Assembly (NCBI GenBank): GCA_964480915.1
Contig: CAYZRS010000017.1
Coordinates: 1 to 64,000 of the forward strand
DNA from: CAWGCE01 sp964480915
GTDB taxonomy: Bacteria > Planctomycetota > Planctomycetia > Pirellulales > Pirellulaceae
Reading direction: 5' to 3'
DNA: 64,000 bases
Shown: in pieces, positions 17,497-28,237 of the stretch
Position numbering within the stretch: position 1 is the first letter of the stretch
Layout: every line of letters starts with the position of its first letter
Made by a program: the position numbers and the translations under genes
The notes under the pieces: model-generated
Seen by the model: the letters and a program-made list of their open reading frames with translations, nothing else
What the model was told of the DNA's origin: nothing
The model's database searches: none

Positions 17497-19134
17497 ATGT
17501 GGCGTCGTGATCTGGCTTTTGCCTGCGTCTGTCTGACAGCCATCGCTCTCGTCGTGCAGTATGTCTCCCCACGCCGCAAGTTCGATCAAGACCACTCGCT
17601 GGTCGTGCTGGATAATTCTTCGGCAGGCACCGTAGCGAATCTGGAAGACGATATTTCAGCCATTGTCGAGCGGCTGGATGATGCATTTCAAAGCGACTGG
17701 GAGGCGGCCGGACTGAAGCCAGCAGCAACCATCGATCGGCTGACCATGACTCGCCGTATCTCGCTCGGTCTGACCGGCACGATTCCATCGCTCGAAGAGA
17801 TTCGGCAAATCGAAAAAATGGCGCCGACGACCGTGGGCCAGCACTGGCTTTCCTACCTGTTCACCGACCGTCGTTTTGGAGATCACGTCGCCGAGCGGTT
17901 TGCTCGAGCGCTAGTAGGCGTCGAAGAGGGGCCGTTTCTGATTTTTCGCCGCCGCCGGTTTGTCTCATGGTTCAGTGATCAGCTAATGGAAAATCGCGGC
18001 TTTGATGAACTCGCGAGCGAAATCGTTACTTCCTCGGGGCTGTGGACCGATTCGCCAGGAGTCAACTTCCTCACCGTGACGACGAATCCCGAACTGGAAG
18101 ATCGTCCCGATCCGGTCCGACTTGCCGGGCGCACGACGCGCGCGTTTCTCGGCGTGCGGCTCGATTGCATGCAGTGTCACGATGACAACCTGGAAGGGGA
18201 ATGGTTGCAATCCAATTTTCACGAATTGGCCGCCTTCTACAATCAATCGACGACCACGTTGGTAGGGCTCTTGGACAAAGATCGGAAATACAAATTTCAA
18301 TATCTCGACGAACCAGAATCGGTGACGGTCGATCCCCAGGTTCCTTTTCACCAAGAGCTGTTGCCATCGGAAGGTCCCTTGCGCGAGCGGCTGGCAGCAT
18401 GGATGACCGATCCCGAGAATCGTCCTTTTGCACGCACCACCGTCAACCGAGTGTGGGCGATCCTTTTTGGGAAACCGCTTGTCGAACCGATCGATAGCAT
18501 TCCACTCGACGGTCCGTTTCCCCCAGGCCTCGAACTTTTGGTCGACGATCTGATCGAACACGATTTCGATTTGCAAAGACTGATGCGAATCATCGTCGCT
18601 TCTCGACCGTTTCGGTTGGACAGCGCTGCCGATCATGAAATGACGACCGAGCACGAACAGCATTGGGCCAGTTTCCCCATGACTCGGCTGCGACCAGAGC
18701 AAATTGCCGGAGCGCTCCTGCAGTCGGCTCGGCTGAACACGGTCGACGGCGGTTCACACGTGCTGTTACGGCTGGCTCGCTACGGCGAGACGAACGACTT
18801 CATCCGTGATTACGGTGACGTTGGCGAAGATGAGTTCACGGCCGCGGCCGGGACGATTCCACAGCGACTGGTAATGATGAATGGGCAACTCGTCAAAGAA
18901 CGAACGAAACGAGAGTTGCTCTACAACGCGGCGACACGGATCGCCAGGCTTGCGCCTAGTAACGTGGACGCGATCGAGTCCGCCTACCTAGCCGTGCTGA
19001 CGCGACGGCCAACCGACGAGGAAGCGGCCTATTTCCAGCATCGATTCGACGAGCGCACATTGGATTCGCCGGAACAGGTTGGTGATCTGTGTTGGACGCT
19101 GATCAACTCAAACGAGTTCGGGTGGAATCATTAA
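17497..19134 (+). CDS. DUF1549/DUF1553 (PSCyt2/PSD1) protein
   Basis: The product is 545 aa. An N-terminal hydrophobic segment (AFACVCLTAIALVVQYV) should export or anchor it. DUF1549 (roughly residues 45-260) is recognised by DRLTMTRRISLGLTGTIPS and by the CxxCH motif CMQCH at 224-228, a possible single c-type haem site. DUF1553 (roughly 295-535) is recognised by WMTDPENRPFARTTVNRVW and the C-terminal RRPTDEEAAYF. This domain pair is greatly expanded in Planctomycetes and usually sits next to a DUF1501 gene, as it does here 42 bp downstream, so the two probably form one exported system. It lacks the usual N-terminal PSCyt1 cytochrome domain. Biochemical function is not established; links to sulfatase-rich polysaccharide loci are contextual only. 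Confidence 0.9.
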   Translation: MWRRDLAFACVCLTAIALVVQYVSPRRKFDQDHSLVVLDNSSAGTVANLEDDISAIVERLDDAFQSDWEAAGLKPAATIDRLTMTRRISLGLTGTIPSLEEIRQIEKMAPTTVGQHWLSYLFTDRRFGDHVAERFARALVGVEEGPFLIFRRRRFVSWFSDQLMENRGFDELASEIVTSSGLWTDSPGVNFLTVTTNPELEDRPDPVRLAGRTTRAFLGVRLDCMQCHDDNLEGEWLQSNFHELAAFYNQSTTTLVGLLDKDRKYKFQYLDEPESVTVDPQVPFHQELLPSEGPLRERLAAWMTDPENRPFARTTVNRVWAILFGKPLVEPIDSIPLDGPFPPGLELLVDDLIEHDFDLQRLMRIIVASRPFRLDSAADHEMTTEHEQHWASFPMTRLRPEQIAGALLQSARLNTVDGGSHVLLRLARYGETNDFIRDYGDVGEDEFTAAAGTIPQRLVMMNGQLVKERTKRELLYNAATRIARLAPSNVDAIESAYLAVLTRRPTDEEAAYFQHRFDERTLDSPEQVGDLCWTLINSNEFGWNH

Positions 19135-19176
19135 TCCGAGCGACGGGCCATCGAAAATAAGATAAGGATGACAAAG

Positions 19177-20633
19177 ATGGGACGACGACACGATGGATTC
19201 GGTTGTGGGACATCGGATCACTGGCAGCGGCGAACGTTGCTGAAGGCGGCCGGCCTAAGCGGCTTGGCTTGGTTGACGCCGGTGGCACGGGCGTTGGCGC
19301 AGCAGGACCAGTTGGCCCAGCGTCGCGGTCGTCCGGCACAGTCGGTGATCTTGTTGTGGATGAGCGGCGGGCCGAGTCAATTGGAGACGTTTGATCCGCA
19401 TGCGGGCAAGTCGATCGGTGGTGATGCGACAGCGATCAAAACCAAAACGCCTGGAATCGAATTGGCCGGCGGGCTGGCGCGATTGGCTGAACAGATGGAC
19501 GAAGTGTCGCTCGTGCGGAATGTTGTCAGCCGCGAAGGCGATCATGAGCGGGCTGCCTATAACGTCAAGACTGGCTTCAGGCCCGATCCAACGTTGGAGC
19601 ACCCATCGCTTGGTGCCGTCCTTTGCCACCAACTTCCGGTCGGCCAAGTCGAAATCCCTCGGCACATTTCCATTCTTCCCGATCAGTGGCACGGGCAGGG
19701 CGGTCACTTAGGAGCGGAATTCGACGCGTTCCGTGTCCCGGCGACAGGGAAGGGGCCCATGAACGTCACAAAAACGGTCGATGCCGATCGCTTTGACCAA
19801 CGACTGAGTGATTTGAGTTTCGTCGATCAACAGTTTGCGGCGCGGCGTCGTGGCGGTCCATCAGCAAGCCGGCCGAATCGATCCCTGGTTTCCAGGGCGG
19901 TCGAAATGATGACCTCCGACCAATTGAAAGCGTTTGATCTGTCTGCCGAGCCTGTCACGACTCGCGCCGATTTCGGTGGTTCCGATTTTGGCGACGCTTG
20001 CCTGACCGCGCTGCGGCTCATCGAAGAGGGAGTTCGCTGTGTCGAAGTAACCTTGGACGGTTGGGACACGCACATCAATAATCATGAATTGCAAAGCCGT
20101 CTTGTGAGCCAACTGGATCCGGCCTTTGCGGCGCTGATCAAACACCTGAAACTTCGTGACCGCCTGCAGGATACGATTGTTGTTTGCGGAGGCGAGTTTG
20201 GCCGGACACCGAATTTGAATCCGGCCGCCGGCCGCGACCATTGGCCCCACGGATTTAGCTTGGCGCTCGCCGGAGGCAATCTCCGTCGCGGCTTCGCGCT
20301 GGGCGAAACCGACCCCGAAGGCGGCAAAGTCGCTTACGACGACGGCACTCCGATCGAGAATGTCCACGCCACATTGCTATCTGCGCTTAACATCAACCCG
20401 ACCATCGAACTCGACACACCCGTCGGCCGCCCGATCAAGCTGTCGGAAGGAACGNNNNNNNNNNNNNNNNNNNNNNNNNNNNNNNNNNNNNNNNNNNNNN
20501 NNNNNNNNNNNNNNNNNNNNNNNNNNNNNNNNNNNNNNNNNNNNNNNNNNNNNNGACCATCGAACTCGACACACCCGTCGGCCGCCCGATCAAGCTGTCG
20601 GAAGGAACGCCGATTCGAGATTTGCTCGGTTAG
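19177..20633 (+). CDS. DUF1501 protein, interrupted by assembly gap
   Basis: The N-terminus carries a Tat signal (QRRTLLKAAGLSGLAWLTPVARALA). ATG 19177 is preferred over 19168 because AAGG then sits 9 nt upstream. The body matches DUF1501, a sulfatase/alkaline-phosphatase-like fold: WMSGGPSQLETFDPH, GWDTHINNH, VCGGEFGRTPNLN and GRDHWPHGFSLALAGG. The reading frame runs into 100 Ns at 20455. The 55 bp before the Ns are repeated exactly after them, so the gap is probably artificial. Collapsing one copy plus the Ns restores a frame ending KLSEGTPIRDLLG and TAG at 20631-20633, giving about 433 aa. As assembled, the extra 155 bp shifts the frame. It pairs with the DUF1549/DUF1553 gene upstream. Confidence 0.9.
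20400..20609. repeat. 55-bp direct duplication flanking a scaffold gap
   Basis: Bases 20400-20454 and 20555-20609 are identical and abut the N run on either side. A 55-bp overlap of contig ends is what a de Bruijn assembler leaves at an unresolved join, so this is almost certainly not a biological repeat. Confidence 0.9.
20455..20554. other. assembly gap of exactly 100 N
   Basis: Exactly 100 undetermined bases, a conventional placeholder for a gap of unknown size. Given the overlapping flanks, the true gap length may be negative (-55). Confidence 0.98.
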
Positions 20634-20652
20634 AACGGTTGGTGCGCCGAGA

Positions 20653-20724
20653 GGGTCGGGAGTCTTTTTCAATCAACAATCAAACCAATAGCATCAGGCG
20701 TTGGCCGAAAAAGACTCCCGACCC
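20653..20724. repeat. 18-bp perfect inverted repeat between DUF1501 and glnS
   Basis: GGGTCGGGAGTCTTTTTC (20653-20670) is the exact reverse complement of 20707-20724, with 36 nt between the arms; one A-T and one G-U pair extend the stem outward. It starts 20 nt after the DUF1501 stop. It could serve as a terminator or be a dispersed palindromic (REP-like) element. No second copy was noticed in the window. Confidence 0.7.
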
Positions 20725-20915
20725 TTTCCGATCTTTGGGATGGCTCGCCCCGTACCTCGACTCTCCGAGTCCAGTCCATCCGGGGCAAACCGTCTCGCCT
20801 GGCCGCTCCCGGACCAAATTCCCCTGCGAACTTCATCTCGGTTCGGCTGCTCTCTACTTTCGACCCTTCTCCCGCTAGAATCCGGGATTCGAAAGCACAG
20901 CCCGAGCCATCATCC

Positions 20916-22631
20916 ATGAATGACGATAAATCAGCCGCCAACGCTGGCGACGAATCTGCGGAAGCGTACCGAAACTTCATCGAGCAAATCATCGATGCCG
21001 ATCGAGCCGCCGGGAAAAACGACGGTCAAGTCCATACTCGGTTCCCACCCGAACCGAACGGATACCTGCATATTGGTCACGCCAAGAGCATTTGCCTCAA
21101 TTTTGGTCTCAAGGACCAGTTCGATGGCAAAACCAATCTACGGTTTGACGACACGAATCCGTCCAAAGAAGAGACCGAATACGTCGAATCGATTAAAGAG
21201 GATGTGAAGTGGCTCGGATTCGATTGGGACGATTTGTTCTTCGCGTCTGATTATTTTGAACAGCTTCATGCCTGGGCAGTTCAGTTGATCAAAGATGGGC
21301 ACGCCTACGTTTGTGATTTGAACGCCGACGAGATGCGCGAGTACCGTGGCGCACCGGGTGAACCGGGCAAAAATAGTCCGCACCGTGACCGCAGTGTGGA
21401 AGAAAACCTCGACCTATTCGCTCGGATGACGAAGGGTGAGTTTGCTGACGGCGAACGGACGCTGCGCGCCAAGATCGATATGGAATCGCCCAATTTGAAT
21501 CTGCGCGATCCGGTGATGTATCGCATCATGCGCGCCCACCATCACCGCACGGGAGACAAATGGTGCATCTATCCGATGTACGATTACACGCACGGTCAGT
21601 CTGACTCGTTGGAAGGCATTACCCATTCCATCTGCACGCTCGAATTTGAAGACCATCGACCGCTCTACGATTGGTACATCGAGAAATTGGGGATTCATCA
21701 TCCACAACAAATCGAATTTGCGCGGCTCAATCTGACCTATACGGTCATGAGCAAACGAAAACTGTTGCAGCTGGTGAATGAAGGCCGAGTTTCTAGTTGG
21801 GACGACCCACGCATGCCGACAATCTGCGGTTTGCGACGTCGCGGCTATACGCCCGAATCGATCCGCAATTTTTGCAAGACGATCGGCGTCGCCAAATTCA
21901 ACAGCACGATCGACATGGTCGTTTTAGAAAATGCGGTGCGCCACCATTTGAACAAGGCGGCCAATCGCGTGATGGCTGTGCTGAAACCGCTGAAAGTCGT
22001 GATTACGAATTTTCCCGAAGGTGACGTGCAACAACTGGATGCGGTTAACAATCCGGAAGACGAGTCGGCCGGGATGCGCAAAGTACCGTTCGCTCGCGAG
22101 CTTTACATCGAACAAGACGATTTCATGGAAGAGGCGCCGAAGAAGTTCTTCCGCCTCGCACCGGGTAGGGAAGTTCGCTTGCGATACGCCTACTTCTTGA
22201 AATGTAACGATGTGATCAAGAACGATGCGGGGGAAGTAATCGAGCTGCACTGCACTTACGATCCAGAGACCAAGGGTGGTAAAGCGCCGGACGGCCGCAA
22301 GGTCAAAGGGACGATCCATTGGGTCGCCGCTGAACATGCCGTGCAGGCAGAAGTGCGACTGTACGATCACCTCTGCAACACACCCAACCCGGACGACGTC
22401 GCCGAGGGGCAGACGTGGCTCGATAATCTCAACCCGGACTCACTCCAATCGTTGACCAACTGCCACGTCGAACCGTCGTTGCAAGCAGCGAAACCGGGTG
22501 AGTCGTTTCAGTTCGAACGCTTGGGCTACTTTTGTGTCGACGCGCAGGATTCTCAGCCGGAGAGTTTGGTGTTCAACCGGACCGTTTCCTTGCGTGACAC
22601 GTGGGCCAAGGTCAAGAAAAAAGGCGGTTAG
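20916..22631 (+). CDS. glnS: glutamine--tRNA ligase
   Basis: Class I synthetase charging tRNA-Gln directly. The product is 571 aa, close to the E. coli length of about 554. Visible signatures are [20 protein letters not shown] (HIGH motif), [11 protein letters not shown], the glutamine-pocket region [17 protein letters not shown], and VMSKRKL (KMSKS class). Two beta-barrel anticodon-binding domains occupy roughly residues 345-560. A separate GluRS at 10856 means both enzymes exist, so the indirect amidotransferase route is not needed for Gln-tRNA in this organism (inference). It is convergent with the kinase gene at 22668, 36 bp away. Confidence 0.97.
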   Translation: MNDDKSAANAGDESAEAYRNFIEQIIDADRAAGKNDGQVHTRFPPEPNGYLHIGHAKSICLNFGLKDQFDGKTNLRFDDTNPSKEETEYVESIKEDVKWLGFDWDDLFFASDYFEQLHAWAVQLIKDGHAYVCDLNADEMREYRGAPGEPGKNSPHRDRSVEENLDLFARMTKGEFADGERTLRAKIDMESPNLNLRDPVMYRIMRAHHHRTGDKWCIYPMYDYTHGQSDSLEGITHSICTLEFEDHRPLYDWYIEKLGIHHPQQIEFARLNLTYTVMSKRKLLQLVNEGRVSSWDDPRMPTICGLRRRGYTPESIRNFCKTIGVAKFNSTIDMVVLENAVRHHLNKAANRVMAVLKPLKVVITNFPEGDVQQLDAVNNPEDESAGMRKVPFARELYIEQDDFMEEAPKKFFRLAPGREVRLRYAYFLKCNDVIKNDAGEVIELHCTYDPETKGGKAPDGRKVKGTIHWVAAEHAVQAEVRLYDHLCNTPNPDDVAEGQTWLDNLNPDSLQSLTNCHVEPSLQAAKPGESFQFERLGYFCVDAQDSQPESLVFNRTVSLRDTWAKVKKKGG

Positions 22632-22667
22632 TGCCGACCCTTTAAATTCCCAACTCTCTTAGTTCGC

Positions 22668-23666
22668 TCAACCAGTGACCTTGGCGACCTCGTCAGCGAC
22701 CGAGCTGGCAAGTCGCGGACCATTGATTTGCACAATGCGCGAAGCCAAGTAATTGCCCCAACGGGCCGCTTGTTCTTCGTCCAGTCCGTTCGTCAAACCG
22801 TAGAGGACGCCGCCCGCAAAGGCATCGCCGGCGCCGACCGTGTCGAGCGCTTCGACGGGGAAGCCAGCGACTTGCTTGAGCTCTTTGTTTTTCACAACGA
22901 AGCAGCCGTTGGCCGAGTCGGTAATGAAAGCGAGTGAAACCAATTCGCCAATCTGCTTCACGCACGCTTCCAAGTCTTCCGATTCGCAAAAGCGTTTCGC
23001 TTCATCCGAATTGCAGAAAGCGATATCGCAATATTCTTTGGTCACTTCTTTGAAGTCGTCCGGAAATCGGTCCACGAGGAATGAATCAGAAAACGTGAAC
23101 GCCGTCTTGACGCCCAGTTTGTTGGCTTCTTGCATCGCTTTGACACATGCTTCTCGAGGCGTCTCGGCATCCCACAGGTAGCCTTCGATGTATGCCACCT
23201 TGGATTGCGCCAGGCGATCGACGTCGACGTCGTCGGCTGTGAGCGAAGTGGAAATGCCCAAGTGTGTACACATCGTTCGTTCGGCATCGGGCGTGGTTAA
23301 GATAATGGAGGTGCCCGTTGGCAGCGCCGCTTCGGGCGCCATTTCCACATCAAAGCCAATGCCGGCGTCGGACATGTCTTTTTGATAGAAGAGCCCGTGC
23401 GTGTCCTTGGCGACTTTGCCGCAATAGGTTCCCGTACCGCCGCTTTGTGCGATCCCGACCATCGTGTTGGCGGCCGAACCGCCCGAGGCCATTTCGAGTT
23501 TCTCGTGTTCGAGGTGCTGAAGGATATCGGCCTGTTTTTCGGCATCCATCAATGTCATCGACCCGGGTGCCAGGTCCAGCTTCTTCAACAATTCGTGCGG
23601 CACCATCGCCAGGATGTCGACCAATGCATTGCCAATTCCAAATACGTCAAACGGTTTATCGCTCAA
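22668..23666 (-). CDS. PfkB-family carbohydrate/nucleoside kinase (adenosine kinase-like)
   Basis: The product is 332 aa if started at the TTG at 23666, which has GAGGAA 4 nt upstream and gives LLSDKPFDVFGIGNALVDI. PfkB signature 1 is the Gly-rich MASGGSAANTMVGIAQSGG and signature 2 is DTVGAGDAFAGGVLYGL with the catalytic Asp. The pattern GIGNALVDI...GGSAANT is closest to the adenosine kinase branch, but the exact substrate (adenosine, ribose or fructose type) cannot be fixed. A longer upstream reading to 23762 is possible but lacks family similarity. It is divergent from a second PfkB gene 241 bp away. Confidence 0.9.
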   Translation of the reverse strand: MSDKPFDVFGIGNALVDILAMVPHELLKKLDLAPGSMTLMDAEKQADILQHLEHEKLEMASGGSAANTMVGIAQSGGTGTYCGKVAKDTHGLFYQKDMSDAGIGFDVEMAPEAALPTGTSIILTTPDAERTMCTHLGISTSLTADDVDVDRLAQSKVAYIEGYLWDAETPREACVKAMQEANKLGVKTAFTFSDSFLVDRFPDDFKEVTKEYCDIAFCNSDEAKRFCESEDLEACVKQIGELVSLAFITDSANGCFVVKNKELKQVAGFPVEALDTVGAGDAFAGGVLYGLTNGLDEEQAARWGNYLASRIVQINGPRLASSVADEVAKVTG

Positions 23667-23907
23667 GAGATTCCTCGTGAAGTCTGGTTGGTCTCGACCC
23701 GGATCGTCGTCGATCGAGGCGAATCGTGGGTAAATCGTAGAGAAGCATTTCGCTCCGACCACTGCCTTGTGACGGCGGACACCGCATTATGCGAGCCGGG
23801 CAGCCGCGTGCAAAGTGGCGTGACGCGGCTGCCGCTTATTGGAACGATCGGATTCCGGTACAATCGCCGCTGCGTTGGCGGCTAGGATCCTCGTAGCGGA
23901 ATGAACA

Positions 23908-24819
23908 ATGTCGGTTTTGATTGTCGGTTCGATGGCGTTCGATAGCGTGGAAACGCCCACCACGTCGCGCGAGAATTTGCTTGGTGGATCGGCCGTTTAC
24001 TGCTCGTTCGCAGCAAGTTTCTTCGGTTCCGTCCGTTTGGTGAGTGTCGTTGGACGAGATTGGCCGGAAGAATTTACCCGGTTACTCAAATCTCGTGGTG
24101 TGGAAACGAGCGGTCTGATTGTCGATCCGGACGATGATACATTCCGTTGGCGCGGTCGCTACGCGGAGAATATGAACGATCGCGAGACGATCGATTTGCA
24201 GCTCAATGCCTACGAAGGATTCGATCCGAATTTGTCGCCCGAATTTTGCGCGACCCCGTTCGTATTTCTTGCCAATCTGATTCCGGCGATCCAGTTGAAG
24301 GTGCTCGATCAGTTGAACTCGACTCGACTGATCATTGCCGACACGCACGCTGATTGGTTTGCCGATCACCACGCCGACTTAATGAAGGTACTGCAGCGAG
24401 TCGACGGGTTGGCACTCAATGAGAGTGAAGCGACCCTGCTGACCGGCGAAGTCGATCCAGTGACGGCTGGCCGCAAGCTGTTGACCATGGGACCACGCTT
24501 TGCCGTGATCAAGCAAGGGACCGAAGGCGCCACCTTCGTTTCGGCTGATGAGGCTTACTCCTTGCCTGCCTATCGGACCGGTCAAGTCGTCGACCCGACC
24601 GGTGCGGGAGACACATTTGCTGGCGGGTTGATGGGGCGTCTGGCATCGCAGGATGATACTTCGTCAGCGGCGATTAAGGACGCCATCGAACATGGGACCG
24701 TGATTGCCAGTTTTACGGTTGAGGATTTCAGTCTCGATCGATTGCAACAGATCGACCAAGCGCAATTGGACCAGCGGTTAACCGAATATCGCTCCCAAGC
24801 AAATTCGACGGCGCTCTAA
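23908..24819 (+). CDS. PfkB-family sugar kinase
   Basis: The product is 303 aa. LLGGSAVYCSFAASFFG is the N-terminal Gly-rich signature and DPTGAGDTFAGGLMGRL is the C-terminal ATP/catalytic signature. NESEATLLTG is the third conserved block. It differs clearly from the neighbouring adenosine-kinase-like gene, so this is not a recent duplication. The substrate is unknown. It is followed after 16 bp by thpR on the same strand, so the two are probably cotranscribed. Confidence 0.9.
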   Translation: MSVLIVGSMAFDSVETPTTSRENLLGGSAVYCSFAASFFGSVRLVSVVGRDWPEEFTRLLKSRGVETSGLIVDPDDDTFRWRGRYAENMNDRETIDLQLNAYEGFDPNLSPEFCATPFVFLANLIPAIQLKVLDQLNSTRLIIADTHADWFADHHADLMKVLQRVDGLALNESEATLLTGEVDPVTAGRKLLTMGPRFAVIKQGTEGATFVSADEAYSLPAYRTGQVVDPTGAGDTFAGGLMGRLASQDDTSSAAIKDAIEHGTVIASFTVEDFSLDRLQQIDQAQLDQRLTEYRSQANSTAL

Positions 24820-24835
24820 CAAGGGAACTAGTCAG

Positions 24836-25396
24836 TTGAGAATCCGATCTTTTCTTGCCGTTCCCGTTTCGGGCGAAGTTCAAGCGAACGCCTCTCGCTT
24901 GATGAAGAAGTTGGCCGAACGAACCAGCGGCGTGAAATGGGTCGAGCCGGAGAATTTGCACATCACGCTGAAATTTTTCAGCGACATTCGTGTCGAAGAG
25001 ACACACGAAATCTCACGCGCCGTTCAAAAGACGATCGACGAATTCGATCCGTTCGAAATTATCATGGGGGGCGCTGGCGCGTTTCCAAATATTGAAAAAC
25101 CAAGGGCGATATGGCTTGGCGTGACCGAAGGCGAATCGCAATTTCGCGAGTTCTTTGAAAGGCTGGATGATCGGCTGGCCGATCTGCGCTACCCGCCCGA
25201 ACGGCGTCGATTTCAGCCCCACCTGACGATCGGACGTGTCCGAGCCAAACAGGAAGATGGCGAATTGACGCGTTTGCTGGCCGAGCTGGATGAATGCTAT
25301 ATCGGCCCGTCGTATATCGATGAGGTCGTGCTGTTCAACAGCGAGCTTGAGCGGGGCGAGCCGGTCTATACGCGAATCGCCTCGTTGGAGTTTTGA
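24836..25396 (+). CDS. thpR: RNA 2',3'-cyclic phosphodiesterase
   Basis: The product is 186 aa, matching the 2H phosphoesterase family (old name 2'-5' RNA ligase). It opens 2',3'-cyclic phosphates on RNA. Both HxTx catalytic motifs are present: HITLKFF near residue 42 and HLTIGRV near 129. The typical start, RIRSFLAVPVSGEVQ, follows a TTG at 24836 with AAGGGAA 8 nt upstream. No signal peptide is seen. It lies 16 bp after a PfkB kinase gene. Confidence 0.93.
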   Translation: MRIRSFLAVPVSGEVQANASRLMKKLAERTSGVKWVEPENLHITLKFFSDIRVEETHEISRAVQKTIDEFDPFEIIMGGAGAFPNIEKPRAIWLGVTEGESQFREFFERLDDRLADLRYPPERRRFQPHLTIGRVRAKQEDGELTRLLAELDECYIGPSYIDEVVLFNSELERGEPVYTRIASLEF

Positions 25397-25445
25397 CGTG
25401 TTGAGGATCTAAGCGTCCGAGCCGGCGGTTTTGTCAGCGTCGGTC

Positions 25446-25613
25446 CTAGAATTCAAACGCACCCATGTCGATGGCTCTGCCTGGCAGCCGCGCGTGAACG
25501 TCGATGAACCACAAATTGTGGTCGAGGACGTCACCCTTGTTCCCGTTTTCGGAACGGGTGACCAGGTCATTCTTGCCCGCGACAAAGATATTGTTGGTCG
25601 CAGTGTCCCGGCT
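25446..25613 (-). pseudogene. remnant of a beta-helix-type protein C-terminus
   Basis: The minus strand is open for 55 codons between an in-frame TGA (25614-25616) and TAG (25446-25448), with no start codon. It reads from TATNNIFVAGKND through VHARLPGRAIDMGAFEF-stop. The ending A-IDMGAFEF is the standard terminus of parallel-beta-helix and choice-of-anchor proteins in Planctomycetes. It lies directly downstream of the LEPR-motif gene in a different frame, so it may be a decayed extension of that locus. Because the fragment is short, chance resemblance cannot be excluded. Confidence 0.45.
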
Positions 25614-25633
25614 TCAGCCTTTGCTACGCTGCC

Positions 25634-26380
25634 TTACACAATGATCTCGAAGCCCTTGATTTCGGGCGCTACGGCTGGGAAGGGGGATGCAAATTGGTCA
25701 CCCGACCCGCCGCCGCCATTGGCTCGAATTTTGGCGAATGAACTGCCTCCATCGATGGCCAGGCCGTCATTGCCACCGCCCAGGGAGATGGTCGTTTTGG
25801 CTCCGAAGAAGGCCGAACCTTGAATGGTGACTCCTTGAGAACCGCCTCCGCCTTTGATCCTGGCTGTCCCTTGGATGCCCGAATTGGTGATGAACACATT
25901 GTCGGAAAACAGGTTATCGGCCGACCCGACATTGACGTTCAGTTTACCGCCGATCGCCGAGATGATCTCCACTTGGTCGGAGCCAGCACCGGTATTGATC
26001 GAGACCGAATCGTTAACGGCGACGAACATGCCGACTCGATCCTGTCCCTTACCGAGCGTGATCTTGACGTCATCGGTCACGAGATTGGGACCGCTAAAGT
26101 CGACGAACGCCAGCCCGTTGACCGTCGTTTGGGCTCCGTTGAGGTCGAGCCCTCCCACGACCCGAACGCCGGCTCCGGTGGCCACGACGTCGATGTTGTT
26201 CGAAAGACTATCGCCTTTGATGATGAGGTCGCCACCTTTCATCACGGCCGAAACGTTCCCGGCCAGCAGGCGGCGGTCTTCCAGCGGTTCGACGCAGAAA
26301 TCCTGTTCTTGTTCCGAACGGTGTTTGGTTTGTGAGCCCTGAGTGCTGGCTTGGAAAAACTGGGCGATCGATTTCAGCAT
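25634..26380 (-). CDS. LEPR-motif extracellular protein with Gly/Asp-rich beta repeats
   Basis: The product is 248 aa. The N-terminus carries FCVEPLEDRRLLAG at about residues 28-41, the planctomycetal LEPR-type motif found at the start of secreted proteins. The rest is built of short beta-strand repeats with N/D-G turns, such as GGDLIIKGDSLSNNIDVVA, SINTGAGSDQVEIIS and LGGGNDGLAIDGG, like hemolysin-type calcium-binding or right-handed beta-helix folds. Surface display or secretion with an adhesive or structural role is inferred. GGAGAA lies 5 nt before the ATG. At 248 aa it is short for such proteins, and a possible decayed C-terminal piece follows it. Confidence 0.85.
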   Translation of the reverse strand: MLKSIAQFFQASTQGSQTKHRSEQEQDFCVEPLEDRRLLAGNVSAVMKGGDLIIKGDSLSNNIDVVATGAGVRVVGGLDLNGAQTTVNGLAFVDFSGPNLVTDDVKITLGKGQDRVGMFVAVNDSVSINTGAGSDQVEIISAIGGKLNVNVGSADNLFSDNVFITNSGIQGTARIKGGGGSQGVTIQGSAFFGAKTTISLGGGNDGLAIDGGSSFAKIRANGGGGSGDQFASPFPAVAPEIKGFEIIV

Positions 26381-26860
26381 GAGAAGTTCTCCGTCTTGAG
26401 CCTGTGGTCGGTGCTTGTAGGGGCAATTTAGAAGAAACGGAGTCGCTTAGAGTGTGAGCCGAGAAAACGACATTCTTCCAACCGGGGTAGAAGCGGAGCC
26501 CGGTTGGAGTCGACATGGAGCTTCGTAGGCCCATGTTTATGCGTCGGGCTTGGCGTGCTAGCGAACGTTTTTGGCCGGGAAATAACGGTTTTGAGGTGAA
26601 TCAAAAAATATCTTTGGCTTGTGACCTAACGTGTCCTGCGCTCCGCCAATACTTCTCATGTGGACGGGGATTGCATCCGATAGTACACAGGTGTACAGTA
26701 TTCAGGCGTTCAGTAGAATGGCGCCGGCCTGTGAGCTGGTGAGACGCAATTTGGCGAAGCAAAACAGCACCAATTATCCGCCGTTTTCGCCAATTTATGA
26801 CACATTACCGCACTCCTTGCGGCGGTTGTGGTCCTCGCAGATAACAAGGAGAGTCATCAC
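26381..26860. other. recA upstream region
   Basis: 480 bp separate the LEPR gene (leftward) from recA (rightward). No convincing ORF is present. The main feature is the palindrome at 26683-26696. The recA ribosome binding site is AAGGAG at 26846-26851. Confidence 0.6.
26683..26696. promoter_or_regulatory. palindromic candidate operator upstream of recA
   Basis: GTACACAGGTGTAC is a perfect inverted repeat (6-bp arms, 2-nt centre) 165 bp before the recA start. It does not match the E. coli or Bacillus LexA box. Its position makes it a candidate for SOS or other control, but this is only positional evidence. Confidence 0.35.

Positions 26861-28237
<1,377 letters not shown>

Noticed and set aside
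20455..20691. Extended C-terminus of the DUF1501 protein after the N run
   Set aside because: The out-of-frame tail arises from the gap and the false 55-bp repeat; the collapsed reading gives a family-typical end.
25431..25823. Plus-strand ORF of 130 aa overlapping the LEPR gene
   Set aside because: It is antisense to the LEPR coding region and to the beta-helix remnant, and has no domain similarity of its own.
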